A stretch of 7,128 nucleotides of DNA from Trichothermofontia sp037445115 (GTDB taxonomy: Bacteria; Cyanobacteriota; Cyanobacteriia; B231). Made by a program: the position numbers and the translations under genes. The DNA lies in contig JBBILC010000184.1 of NCBI GenBank assembly GCA_037445115.1, forward strand, positions 1 to 7,128, read 5' to 3'. A model generated the notes under the pieces. That model had not been told where the DNA came from. It made no database searches and was given only the letters and a program-made list of their open reading frames with translations. Below are positions 1 through 6,416 of this stretch, piece after piece. Each line of letters opens with the position of its first letter. Position 1 is the stretch's first letter.

Positions 1-39
1 TTACACGATTAGAGGCTATTTTTTAACACATTTCCTATC

Positions 40-54
40 ATTCAACACTTCTGC
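40..54. repeat. Left copy of terminal inverted repeat
   Basis: These 15 bases are the exact reverse complement of 7076-7090. Beyond them, 1-39 and 7091-7128 share shorter matching blocks in the same order (AAAAATAG then CTAATC on the repeat strand), separated by small indels. The repeat ends where the histidine kinase loses its family resemblance: its last family-like codon is Gln at 56-54, and the final residues QKC and the TGA come from the repeat. See the finding on window ends. Confidence 0.7.
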
Positions 55-1367
55 TGGTTAATCTGTCCGGCATGGCAAGCCACCGCAGGGAGAGATTCGT
101 ATTGCTTAATGAGTTGAATCCCGCTCTGGAGCCGATGTTGGAGAATCAGTAGGGTACTTTCAATCCCTGGGTGGAGATCAACGGCTTTATAGCCAGTCTC
201 ATCCAGACGGGAAAAGTTGCGTAGGGACAACACAATTTCACGAATCCGACGACTGCCCTCCTCCATCGATCGCATTAACTCGGCGCTGTCCTGCTGGATA
301 TAGTCCAACTCAGTCGCCACTAAGTCGGCCAGTTCCGGCGGCGAAGCCGTTTCCACTTCCGGCAAATCCAGGATGTGGGCGATCGCCTGTACGAGTTGAT
401 GACGTTCCGCTGGGGGTAGGGTCAGCCCCGCGCTTTCGTAGCGCTCAATCAGGCGATTGAAGATCTCAAAATAGCGGCTGGCATAGGGAAGATTGGCATG
501 GATAAAGGTATTGGCGTTATTAATCTCATGGGCGATGCCCGCCACCATCTGCCCCAAACTTGACAACTTTTCGCTTTGGATCAACTGGGCCTGGGTGGCC
601 TTCAGTTCCTCTAGGGTGGCTTGTAATTGTTCAGCCTGTTGTTGGGCCTGGACGGCTGCCTGTTGGACCTGGGTGTATAGTTCGGCCTGTTGGATGGCGA
701 TCGCGGCTTGGGCCGCCAACTGTTGTAGGAATTCTGTCTCCCAGGACAGCCAGGGGCGGGGGCTGCGACATTCGTGGGCAATCAGGAGGCCCCACAGGCG
801 ATCGTGGGGGTGGGGGGTAGTGGTCTCGCCAATCAAAATCGGCACAATCAGGTTGGCCTGCACCTGTAGCCGTTGCAGGAAATTAATATGGCACTCCCCC
901 AGGGTTGAGTTGGCCACATCATTCACTGCCCGCACGCGCCCTTCCAAATATAAGTGGGCATATTCCCCGGAAAAGCAATCATCTTGGCCAATGCTCCCTA
1001 ACACTGACTGCCATGCCGCATCCACATCTTCGACGACGACTATCCCCTGCCAGTCTGCCTGAAACTGATAAATGACAACGCGATCAGTCTGGAGGAACTG
1101 GCGCACCTCCCTGACGATCGTTTGTAGCACGGTTTCTAACTCCAGGCTGCGGTGGATCGTTGCATTGATCCGATTGAGCAGATCCAGCCGCTGAACCTGT
1201 TGCTGTAACTGCTGTACCGACATCGATCGATAGGCCGCTGGTACGGTGAGGGGCACAGACGTTGGGGCAGGCACCATTCCTGAATCGGGGTTTGCTGGTT
1301 CTGCGTCCTCGCTAATCGCCAAGGGTTGATCGAGGGAAGCTGACGCCTGGGTATGTCCAGTCCACAT
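42..1367 (-). CDS. GAF sensor histidine kinase, candidate DXCF cyanobacteriochrome, truncated before the ATPase domain
   Basis: The 441-residue product reads as a soluble two-component sensor. Residues 1-50 are a Pro/Ala-rich leader and 51-75 a short helix. A GAF domain spans about 76-232. It has the bilin-lyase-type Cys-His pair C159-H160 in a context typical of phytochrome/cyanobacteriochrome GAFs (QANLIVPI, LWGLLIAH), plus a D-X-C-F motif at 129-132, so C131 and C159 lie 28 residues apart. A Gln/Ala-rich coiled coil (about 233-262) leads to a dimerisation/phosphoacceptor domain with H280 in GIAHEINN. The usual Pro after the H-box is Ala285. A helical insert (about 300-352) precedes the second helix, which contains SLRNFSRLDE (381-390). 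The protein stops after AGQINQ, where relatives enter the N-box, so the HATPase_c domain is missing and it could not phosphorylate itself alone. The start is ATG at 1367-1365 without an obvious Shine-Dalgarno. Light sensing is inferred from motifs. Confidence 0.85.
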   Translation of the reverse strand: MWTGHTQASASLDQPLAISEDAEPANPDSGMVPAPTSVPLTVPAAYRSMSVQQLQQQVQRLDLLNRINATIHRSLELETVLQTIVREVRQFLQTDRVVIYQFQADWQGIVVVEDVDAAWQSVLGSIGQDDCFSGEYAHLYLEGRVRAVNDVANSTLGECHINFLQRLQVQANLIVPILIGETTTPHPHDRLWGLLIAHECRSPRPWLSWETEFLQQLAAQAAIAIQQAELYTQVQQAAVQAQQQAEQLQATLEELKATQAQLIQSEKLSSLGQMVAGIAHEINNANTFIHANLPYASRYFEIFNRLIERYESAGLTLPPAERHQLVQAIAHILDLPEVETASPPELADLVATELDYIQQDSAELMRSMEEGSRRIREIVLSLRNFSRLDETGYKAVDLHPGIESTLLILQHRLQSGIQLIKQYESLPAVACHAGQINQQKC

Positions 1368-1659
1368 AAGACAGTAATCTAATAAAAGCTGTTGCTCAAA
1401 GGGGCCACCTTACTTTATTCGTGGCTGCAATGCCCCATCGGTAGAAACTACCCCAGTGGATGTCAGCCGTAGTGACACCCCCTATCTTTTCAGTGTAACG
1501 ACTCGGTGTAGCGATATCATCTGCTAGTCAGGCCATCCCGATCGGTTGTGTGCCTACCCGCCGGGGTTGGAATGGCCAGTCTCCTAGCCCGATGAGCCAG
1601 CAGCCCCCCGTTGCCTTCCCTCTGTATCCCTGTCTCATTCTTGACTTTCCTTGGTATCT
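1368..1659. other. Intergenic region between divergent genes
   Basis: This spacer of about 290 bases separates the divergently transcribed kinase (minus) and phosphohexomutase (plus), so promoters for both should lie here. I see no convincing -35/-10 pair for either gene. A short 5-bp inverted repeat (GGTAG, AAA, CTACC; 1440-1452) is present but too small to interpret. No tRNA, repeat or coding remnant was recognised. Confidence 0.5.
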
Positions 1660-3147
1660 ATGAGTACTCCTGTTTCGATCCCCAGCCCCCATAGTCCGAT
1701 TCAGTTTGGTACGGATGGTTGGCGGGGGGTGATTGCGGCTGACTTTACCTGCGATCGCCTTGCCCAAGCGGCCAGCGCAGCGGCCCAAGTCCTTTACCAA
1801 ACCTATGGGCCAGCAACCCAGAGCCGCACGATTCTGGTGGGGTACGATCGCCGTTTCCTCTCGGAGGTCTTTGCCCAAGTCACCGCAGCGGCGATCGCGG
1901 CCCAGGGATTGGAACCCCTGCTGGCGGATACCTATGCCCCAACCCCCGCCTTCAGTTGGGCGGCCCACCAACGGGGTGCCCTCGGTGCCCTCGTGATTAC
2001 CGCCAGTCATAATCCGGCCCACTACTCTGGGTTGAAGATCAAAGGGGCTTTTGGGGGTTCGGTGCCGCCGGAGGTAACCCAACAGGTGGAAGCGGCGATC
2101 GCTCCCCAATTCCAACTGGCTCCCCAGGCCGCCGCCCAGCCCTTTCCGACCTTCGATCCCTGGGAGGACTACTGTCGGGCACTGGCGACGAAGGTGGATG
2201 TTGCGGCCATCCGGGAGGCGATCGCGGCGGGACGGTTGCAGGTATTTGCCGATGTCATGCATGGGGCGGCAGCGGGGGGCTTGGCCCGGATTTTAGGGAT
2301 TGACATTCATGAATTGCGTGGCGATCGCGATCCCCTTTTTGGTGGTGGTGCTCCGGAACCCCTGCCCCGTTACCTGGGGAGCCTCCTCAGTCAACTTCGC
2401 CAGCAGGCAGAGACGGCGACGGCTGGCACGGTGGCGATCGGCCTTGTGTTTGATGGCGACGGCGATCGCATTGCGGCGGTCAATGGTCAGGGCGAATTTC
2501 TGAGTCCCCAGATTTTGATCCCCGTGTTGATTGAGCATTTGGTTATCCGCCAGCACGGTCAGGGTGAAGTGATTAAAACCCTCAGTGGCTCGGACCTGAT
2601 TCCCCAGGTAGCCGAACTGCACCAGTTGCCAGTCTACGAAACCCCGATCGGGTATAAATACATTGCCGATCGCATGTTGGAGCGGGCGACTCAGCAGCAG
2701 CCAGTGCTCCTGGGGGGGGAAGAGTCGGGCGGTATTGGCTACGGGACCCATGTGCCGGAACGGGATGCCCTGCTGTCGGCCCTCTATTTGCTGGAAGCCT
2801 GCACCCAGTCTGGGCAAGATTTGAGCGCCCTCTATGACCAATTAGTTGCCCAAACGGGATTACGCTCGGTTTACGATCGCATTGATTTGTCCCTCGCCAG
2901 TTTAGAGGCCCGTGCCCGTCTACTGGAGCAGTTGCAAACCCAGCCGCCCCAGGTCGTGGCCGGAAAAACGGTGCAATCGATTCAGGCGATCGATGGTTAT
3001 AAGTTCCGCCTGGGGGTTGGCTACTGGTTGCTCATCCGCTTTAGTGGCACCGAACCCTTACTGCGCCTCTACTGCGAAGCCCCCACGGCTGCCCAAGTCG
3101 AGGCAACCCTGGCTTGGGCCAAGGAATGGGCCTTGACGACTCCTTAG
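1660..3147 (+). CDS. Alpha-D-phosphohexomutase (phosphoglucomutase/phosphomannomutase family; possible glucose-1,6-bisphosphate synthase)
   Basis: This 495-residue cytoplasmic enzyme moves phosphate between C1 and C6 of hexose phosphates through a phosphoserine. All family signatures are visible: FGTDGWRG near the N-terminus (16-23), the catalytic serine loop TASHNP with Ser116, the Mg-binding loop DGDGDR (265-270), the sugar-specificity loop GGEESGG (352-358) and the C-terminal phosphate-binding loop RFSGTEP (460-466). The length suits a complete four-domain protein. I prefer the ATG at 1660; an in-frame TTG nine bases upstream would add only MVS. From memory it most resembles the Synechocystis Slr1334 group, for which glucose-1,6-bisphosphate synthesis has been reported, rather than the main phosphoglucomutase; GlmM or ManB-type activity cannot be excluded by reading. 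rdgB follows on the same strand after 66 bases, possibly co-transcribed. Six HIP1 sites fall inside the gene. Confidence 0.93.
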   Translation: MSTPVSIPSPHSPIQFGTDGWRGVIAADFTCDRLAQAASAAAQVLYQTYGPATQSRTILVGYDRRFLSEVFAQVTAAAIAAQGLEPLLADTYAPTPAFSWAAHQRGALGALVITASHNPAHYSGLKIKGAFGGSVPPEVTQQVEAAIAPQFQLAPQAAAQPFPTFDPWEDYCRALATKVDVAAIREAIAAGRLQVFADVMHGAAAGGLARILGIDIHELRGDRDPLFGGGAPEPLPRYLGSLLSQLRQQAETATAGTVAIGLVFDGDGDRIAAVNGQGEFLSPQILIPVLIEHLVIRQHGQGEVIKTLSGSDLIPQVAELHQLPVYETPIGYKYIADRMLERATQQQPVLLGGEESGGIGYGTHVPERDALLSALYLLEACTQSGQDLSALYDQLVAQTGLRSVYDRIDLSLASLEARARLLEQLQTQPPQVVAGKTVQSIQAIDGYKFRLGVGYWLLIRFSGTEPLLRLYCEAPTAAQVEATLAWAKEWALTTP

Positions 3148-3213
3148 CTGGGACTCCTTAGCCGGACCGATTCGCTGTACCTCAATGTTGGGTGAGAAGC
3201 CTCATCTTGAACC

Positions 3214-3789
3214 ATGACCATTCTTGTTGTCGCAACCGGTAATCCTGGCAAACTCAAGGAACTAGAAGCCCACCTAGGTGATTGGGACTGGCAATTGCAG
3301 TTGAAACCCGAAGACCTGGAAGTGGAAGAGACGGGAGATAGTTTCGCGGCGAATGCCTGTCTTAAGGCGACCGCTGTGGCTCAGGCAACGGGTCAGTGGG
3401 CGATCGCCGACGATTCTGGCCTAGCTGTCCATGCCCTCAATGGGGCACCGGGAATCTACTCGGCCCGTTACGGTGCCACGGATACGGAACGCATTGAACG
3501 TCTCTTAACCGAGTTAGGGGATACGACCGATCGCCGTGCCCAATTTATCTGCGCCATTGCTCTGGCTCGTCCCGATGGCACGATCGCCTTGCAAACGGAA
3601 GGCATCTGTACGGGGGAAATTCTGCGATCGCCCCGTGGGACGGGTGGCTTTGGCTATGATCCGATTTTCTATGTGCCGGAGCATGGGTTAACCTTTGCTG
3701 AAATGGCCCCTGAACTCAAGCGATCGATCAGCCACCGGGGGCAAGCACTGACCACCCTCGAACAGCAAATGGCTCACCTCCAACCCTGA
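3214..3789 (+). CDS. rdgB: RdgB/HAM1 non-canonical purine NTP pyrophosphatase
   Basis: This 191-residue cytoplasmic enzyme hydrolyses dITP, ITP and XTP to monophosphates plus pyrophosphate, keeping deaminated purines out of DNA and RNA. The family landmarks are all present: the N-terminal nucleotide-binding stretch ATGNPGKLKEL (7-17), the acidic EETGDSFAANACLKA (39-53), the catalytic ADDSGL (65-70, with Asp67 equivalent to the E. coli catalytic Asp), GAPGIYSARYG (77-87), FGYDPIF (146-152) and the C-terminal SHRGQA (173-178). The length is normal and nothing is missing. The start is ATG at 3214 with no clear Shine-Dalgarno, as is common in cyanobacteria. It lies 66 bases downstream of the phosphohexomutase on the same strand and may share its transcript. 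The reading frame stays open after its TGA into the degraded region downstream, which appears coincidental. Confidence 0.96.
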   Translation: MTILVVATGNPGKLKELEAHLGDWDWQLQLKPEDLEVEETGDSFAANACLKATAVAQATGQWAIADDSGLAVHALNGAPGIYSARYGATDTERIERLLTELGDTTDRRAQFICAIALARPDGTIALQTEGICTGEILRSPRGTGGFGYDPIFYVPEHGLTFAEMAPELKRSISHRGQALTTLEQQMAHLQP

Positions 3790-3798
3790 CATTGGTCC

Positions 3799-3968
3799 TT
3801 GCGATTGGTCACTGCGATCGCTCTCTCCGGCACCATCAACACCCCCTTTGAACCCGGTGACTATCGCCAAATTGCGGTGAAAGTGATCGACGATCGGGGT
3901 AAAACCTGGTTGACTGACAAAACTCTGGGGGGGACGAAACGCAGTCTAGAAGGGAAGCCTAGCTTAGC
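3799..3968 (+). pseudogene. Unassigned coding remnant, possibly the C-terminus of a DNA methyltransferase-like protein
   Basis: An open frame begins just past the rdgB stop (TTG at 3799, same frame). It reads plausibly as protein for about 40 residues, including FEPGDYRQ followed by IAVKVIDDRGKTW, before turning into compositionally odd sequence that merges with the transposase relic. The IAVKVIDDRG stretch recalls the C-terminal end of adenine-specific methyltransferase/helicase proteins, but this is a memory-based resemblance to a short segment. No catalytic motif is present. It has no good start and no partner, and is best treated as debris next to an insertion scar. It could equally belong to the transposase relic. 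Confidence 0.3.
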
Positions 3969-4211
3969 TCTGGGGTGGCGTATCGGGGCCGCACGCTGCC
4001 CGTGGCGTGGCGGAAAGCCAATGGCTTCGCTTTAGAGGCATCCCGCCTGCGCGACCCCTAGGGCGCTATCGCAGTTATGTGCGTGATCGCCCTCACCACG
4101 TTGTTCTTGGTATTGCAAGGGGTACGGGTGGTCAGCAGCAGCCAGCGGCGGCAAGTGGATGCCCACTGGGAGCGGGGCATGAGTTATCTCAAAATGATAT
4201 CGAGCAACTGA
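3969..4211 (+). pseudogene. IS4-like transposase relic, frameshifted and internally deleted
   Basis: The frame starting at 3969 gives AYRGRTLPVAWR (3978-4013), like the beta-strand region around the first catalytic Asp of IS4-type transposases. It runs directly into KANGFALEASRLRDP (4014-4058), which resembles the region just after the catalytic Glu. In intact relatives these segments are far apart, so most of the core is deleted. An in-frame TAG at 4059-4061 interrupts the reading. Shifting frame gives RALSQLC, the expected continuation, and returning to the first frame gives VIALTTLFLVLQGVRVV and then HWERGMSYLK (up to 4193), a typical C-terminal end. The frame closes at TGA 4209-4211. At least two frameshifts plus a deletion make it non-functional. 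I did not find clear terminal inverted repeats or target duplications. It sits between the convergent genes rdgB and trpF. Confidence 0.7.
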
Positions 4212-4296
4212 TGCTCCAGCAAATGTTCCGCGCACGGGTCTTCGAGATCTTGGAAATGCTCTAGCAGCAAGGCTGATGACGCAATATGGCGGGATA

Positions 4297-5004
4297 TTAC
4301 CGGTCCCCTGTACCATATTTGATCATCCACTTATCTTGAGTATGCGTTTGCCCTAGTGGTTCAGCTAATTGCCTCATTAATTGCTCAACCTTAGCTAAAT
4401 CCTTAAGGCCGGGTGCGGTTTCGACGCCGCTGGACAGATCAATCCCCTGGGGACTAACCCACTGGAGCGCTTGCCGCACATTGGTGGGGGTTAAGCCGCC
4501 TGCAAGGAACCAGGGATGGGGGAGGGTCAAGGCTTGCAGATGTTCCCAGTTCAGGGTATGGCCGGTTCCGCCAAATTGGCGGGGATCGTAAGCATCCAGG
4601 AGGAGGGTATCAATCCGGTTGGTGTAGGGAGCGATTTGGGCCGCGATCGCCGCCGCATCCCCGGGGCTGCGCACTGCCTTGATGACTTCCTGTTGGGGAA
4701 AGCGTTGTCGGACCTGTTGGCAAAAGTCCGGGTCTTCGTGGCCGTGGAGTTGGATACTAGTCAATTGCCCGATCGCCACGGTCGCCCCGATCGTCTCTAG
4801 GCTGGCATTGACAAAAACGCCGACCCGATCGACCTGCTGCCCCACGGGATCGGCTAAGAGCGCCGTGGCGATCGTCTGTAATTGTTCAAGGGAAAGATAG
4901 CGGGGGGAACTGGGGACACAGATAAATCCCAACGCCGTTGCGCCCAAATGGGCGATGGCAATTCCTTGATCGGGTTGAGTAATCCCACAAATTTTGATGC
5001 GCAC
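4297..5004 (-). CDS. trpF: Phosphoribosylanthranilate isomerase TrpF
   Basis: This 235-residue (beta/alpha)8-barrel enzyme of tryptophan synthesis converts N-(5-phosphoribosyl)anthranilate to CdRP by an Amadori rearrangement. Visible landmarks are KICG at the N-terminus with catalytic Cys6, SSPR (32-35), QLHGHE (85-90), LLLDAYD (134-140) with the general-acid Asp137, GGTG (145-148), the phosphate-binding LAGGL (167-171) and DLSSGVE...PGLKD (189-202). The start is GTG at 5004-5002: KICG begins only four residues in, and no in-frame ATG occurs before an upstream TAA. The C-terminus runs about 20 residues past the usual end of the barrel, with a polar tail that reaches the edge of the transposase debris; this may be local or acquired read-through. 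No other trp gene is in the window, consistent with the scattered trp genes of cyanobacteria. It is co-directional with the small gene upstream, 165 bases away. Confidence 0.95.
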   Translation of the reverse strand: MRIKICGITQPDQGIAIAHLGATALGFICVPSSPRYLSLEQLQTIATALLADPVGQQVDRVGVFVNASLETIGATVAIGQLTSIQLHGHEDPDFCQQVRQRFPQQEVIKAVRSPGDAAAIAAQIAPYTNRIDTLLLDAYDPRQFGGTGHTLNWEHLQALTLPHPWFLAGGLTPTNVRQALQWVSPQGIDLSSGVETAPGLKDLAKVEQLMRQLAEPLGQTHTQDKWMIKYGTGDR

Positions 5005-5169
5005 AGATGTACAATAATCCGTTTTTTAGCCTTGCGAGTCGGTGTCCAAAGCCTGCCAACTCAGTTTGACTCTATCACCGATGGGGACTGCACTCTAGGG
5101 TTCAGTAGCGGTCAAGCGCTGTTTGCCCATCGAACCCCTGCGTCGCACGCACACCCAGGCCATCCATAC

Positions 5170-5388
5170 CTAGCTTAACAACGAAAGCTCATTCACCACG
5201 GTGATCCGGCCCCGTTGCAACGCCCGCAATAAGCGATCGATTGAATGGCGTTCATCTTCACTGAGGGACTCATCCAGAATAGCGGCCATCAACCCATAGC
5301 GATCGGCAAGGGTTAGCTTGCCCGTGCTACTGACTTGGGCAAATAACTCAGAAACCGCAGATGGCAGTAAACGAATCGGGGGGGTCAT
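5170..5388 (-). CDS. Small protein of unknown function, probably conserved in cyanobacteria
   Basis: The 72-residue product from ATG 5388-5386 is compact and looks helical: SAVSELFAQVSSTGKLTLADRYGLMAAILDESLSEDE, then an Arg-rich helix RLLRALQRGRI. I recognise the style as a small cyanobacterial family without assigned function, but I cannot name it. The frame extends upstream to a GTG at 5475-5473 (101 residues), but the extra 29 residues are Ser/Gly/His-rich and look unlike the rest, so I prefer the ATG. There is no Shine-Dalgarno at either start. A promoter with a palindrome lies upstream. There are no Cys clusters, signal peptide or membrane segment. The acidic-then-basic helical layout would fit a small protein- or nucleic-acid-binding adaptor, which is speculation. 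Confidence 0.7.
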   Translation of the reverse strand: MTPPIRLLPSAVSELFAQVSSTGKLTLADRYGLMAAILDESLSEDERHSIDRLLRALQRGRITVVNELSLLS

Positions 5389-5471
5389 AACCGTAAATCC
5401 TGCACTGCTCCCAGTATGCCCCTGATCCTGATGAGCGCCTGTGATACCCTCACTAGGGCTGTGTGATTCAG

Positions 5472-5519
5472 TCACCCTGGGTAAGGTGATAGCGGTCTAC
5501 AGGCAACTGTGAAGTAGAC
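5472..5519 (-). promoter_or_regulatory. Two short hairpins in the leader of the small gene
   Basis: In the predicted leader, TCACC/GGTGA (5472-5476 with 5485-5489) can form a 5-bp stem, and GTCTAC/GTAGAC (5495-5500 with 5514-5519) a 6-bp stem with a 13-base loop. The first stem overlaps the alternative GTG start (5475-5473). They are modest in strength and may be chance; no known riboswitch class is recognised. Confidence 0.25.
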
Positions 5520-5542
5520 ACCGATCGCCAGTGCGCTAAGTC

Positions 5543-5555
5543 ACTTTACTAAAGT
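5543..5555. promoter_or_regulatory. Perfect 13-base palindrome, operator candidate
   Basis: ACTTTA, a central C, then TAAAGT form a perfect inverted repeat. It lies 3 bases downstream of the predicted -10 element of the minus-strand promoter, across the expected transcription start, which is a classic repressor position. No specific regulator is recognised. Confidence 0.4.
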
Positions 5556-5558
5556 AAA

Positions 5559-5587
5559 AATTTATGAAGTTTTTGGGCGACTGTCAA
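5559..5587 (-). promoter_or_regulatory. Sigma70-type promoter for the small gene
   Basis: On the minus strand a perfect TTGACA (-35, 5587-5582) is followed by a 17-base spacer and TAAATT (-10, 5564-5559, 4 of 6 matches). It points toward the small gene and predicts a start near 5552, giving a leader of about 165 bases to the ATG or 77 to the GTG. Confidence 0.55.
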
Positions 5588-5672
5588 CGGTACAGTCCAG
5601 GTTAGAAATGTTATCTTTTTAGCTTAGGTTTGGCATCAACGCTCCGTGTCCCATTGCCGCAGACTGGGGGTC

Positions 5673-6416
5673 TCAAAAGCCCAACACGATCCCCCGCTGT
5701 TGCCACAACATCCATAGGCCGCTCACCCCCACAAAACCCAGGACAACCTGGCGGAATTGGTCCGCACTCATCCGCGCCAAAATCGGTTTACCGATCCAGT
5801 TCGCCGGGATTGCGGCAAGGCCGATCAGCAGACCATAGAGGAAATAGGGCAGGGTAAGAATACCAAACAACAGGTACGTCACCATTTTGATCACATGGAT
5901 GAGCACCACAGTGGCCGACTTCGTGGCAATTAACTGTTCTTTTTCGAGGCCGTAATGGAGATAGACGGGATTCAAGATGGGGCCAGTGCTACCAATGAGG
6001 CCGGAAATAAATGAGTTGAGAAAGGATAGGGGTAGAAAATGCCAGTCTTGAATCTTGAAGGTATAACCCGGTCCACCCACCCACGCATTAATCGCCATTA
6101 GAATCAGGGCGATCGCAACCAGGGCCTGTAACCCCTCCACGTGAATCTGAGACAGCAGATAGGACCCTAAGGTGGCCCCGACCAAGGTACCTGGCAGGTG
6201 CCATAGGGTGACTCGCCAGTTGATCGATCGCCACAGAAATAGGGTTCGTTGCAGGTTACCCACCAGCATCCCGATCGTGATGGTGGGCGCGATCGCCTGG
6301 GAGCCGAACAGAAGATTGACGACTGGGATGAGGATGAGTGGACTGCCGCCACCCGCCAACAAACTCAGCAGCCAAGAGAGAAAGCTGATCAGGCCCAAAC
6401 TGACTAACGCGATCAT
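5673..6416 (-). CDS. TauE/SafE (TSUP) family inner-membrane transporter
   Basis: This 247-residue, strongly hydrophobic protein has about eight predicted membrane segments arranged as two related halves. The first half carries LLAGGGSPLILIPVV (19-33), the Gly-rich first-helix motif of the TauE/SafE family, and the second half the counterpart GLIGSTGPILNPVYL (139-153). A short polar loop (about 114-127) joins the halves. The family exports or imports small organic and sulfur-containing anions such as sulfite, sulfoacetate and taurine-derived compounds; the actual substrate cannot be read here, and no sulfur-metabolism gene is adjacent. The start is ATG at 6416-6414, with an A/G-rich stretch (AAAGG, then AGGGG) just upstream that could serve as a weak Shine-Dalgarno. 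It is followed by a spacer of about 280 bases before the small gene, which has its own promoter, so it is probably a single-gene unit. I see no terminator hairpin. Confidence 0.9.
   Translation of the reverse strand: MIALVSLGLISFLSWLLSLLAGGGSPLILIPVVNLLFGSQAIAPTITIGMLVGNLQRTLFLWRSINWRVTLWHLPGTLVGATLGSYLLSQIHVEGLQALVAIALILMAINAWVGGPGYTFKIQDWHFLPLSFLNSFISGLIGSTGPILNPVYLHYGLEKEQLIATKSATVVLIHVIKMVTYLLFGILTLPYFLYGLLIGLAAIPANWIGKPILARMSADQFRQVVLGFVGVSGLWMLWQQRGIVLGF

Larger units (their letters stand above)
379..6296. repeat. Dispersed HIP1 octamers (GCGATCGC)
   Basis: I located 14 perfect copies by eye, starting at 379, 697, 1751, 1891, 2095, 2218, 2321, 2462, 3400, 3624, 3814, 4643, 6109 and 6289. 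HIP1 is the highly over-represented palindrome of many cyanobacterial genomes, and this density is the main taxonomic evidence in the window. None occurs after 6296, including the whole right-end AT-rich stretch. Density is highest in the phosphohexomutase gene, which has six. Confidence 0.9.

Noticed and set aside
493..1062. Open frame on the plus strand opposite the kinase, 189 residues
   Set aside because: The Trp/Cys/Ser-rich product is an antisense shadow of the Gln/Ala-rich coiled coil and GAF domain.
1528..2262. Long open frame on the minus strand, 244 residues
   Set aside because: It lies mostly antisense to the phosphohexomutase and has a Gly/Arg-rich low-complexity product typical of a shadow frame in GC-rich DNA.
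2293..2841. Open frame on the minus strand, 182 residues
   Set aside because: It is fully antisense to the phosphohexomutase, whose motifs cover the same bases; no recognisable domain.
4007..4264. 85-residue open frame
   Set aside because: It is an out-of-frame reading of the transposase relic; the relic's family-like residues occur in other frames.
4516..4800. Open frame on the plus strand opposite trpF
   Set aside because: It is antisense to clearly conserved TrpF motifs and its product has no domain character.
5110..5140. T-loop-like GGTTCGA on the minus strand
   Set aside because: No acceptor, D or anticodon stems can be built around it, so it is not a tRNA.
5139..5151. TGCGT-CGC-ACGCA inverted repeat in the trpF/small-gene spacer
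   Set aside because: It is a 5-bp stem with a 3-base loop and no following T-run, so it is not convincing as a terminator or operator.
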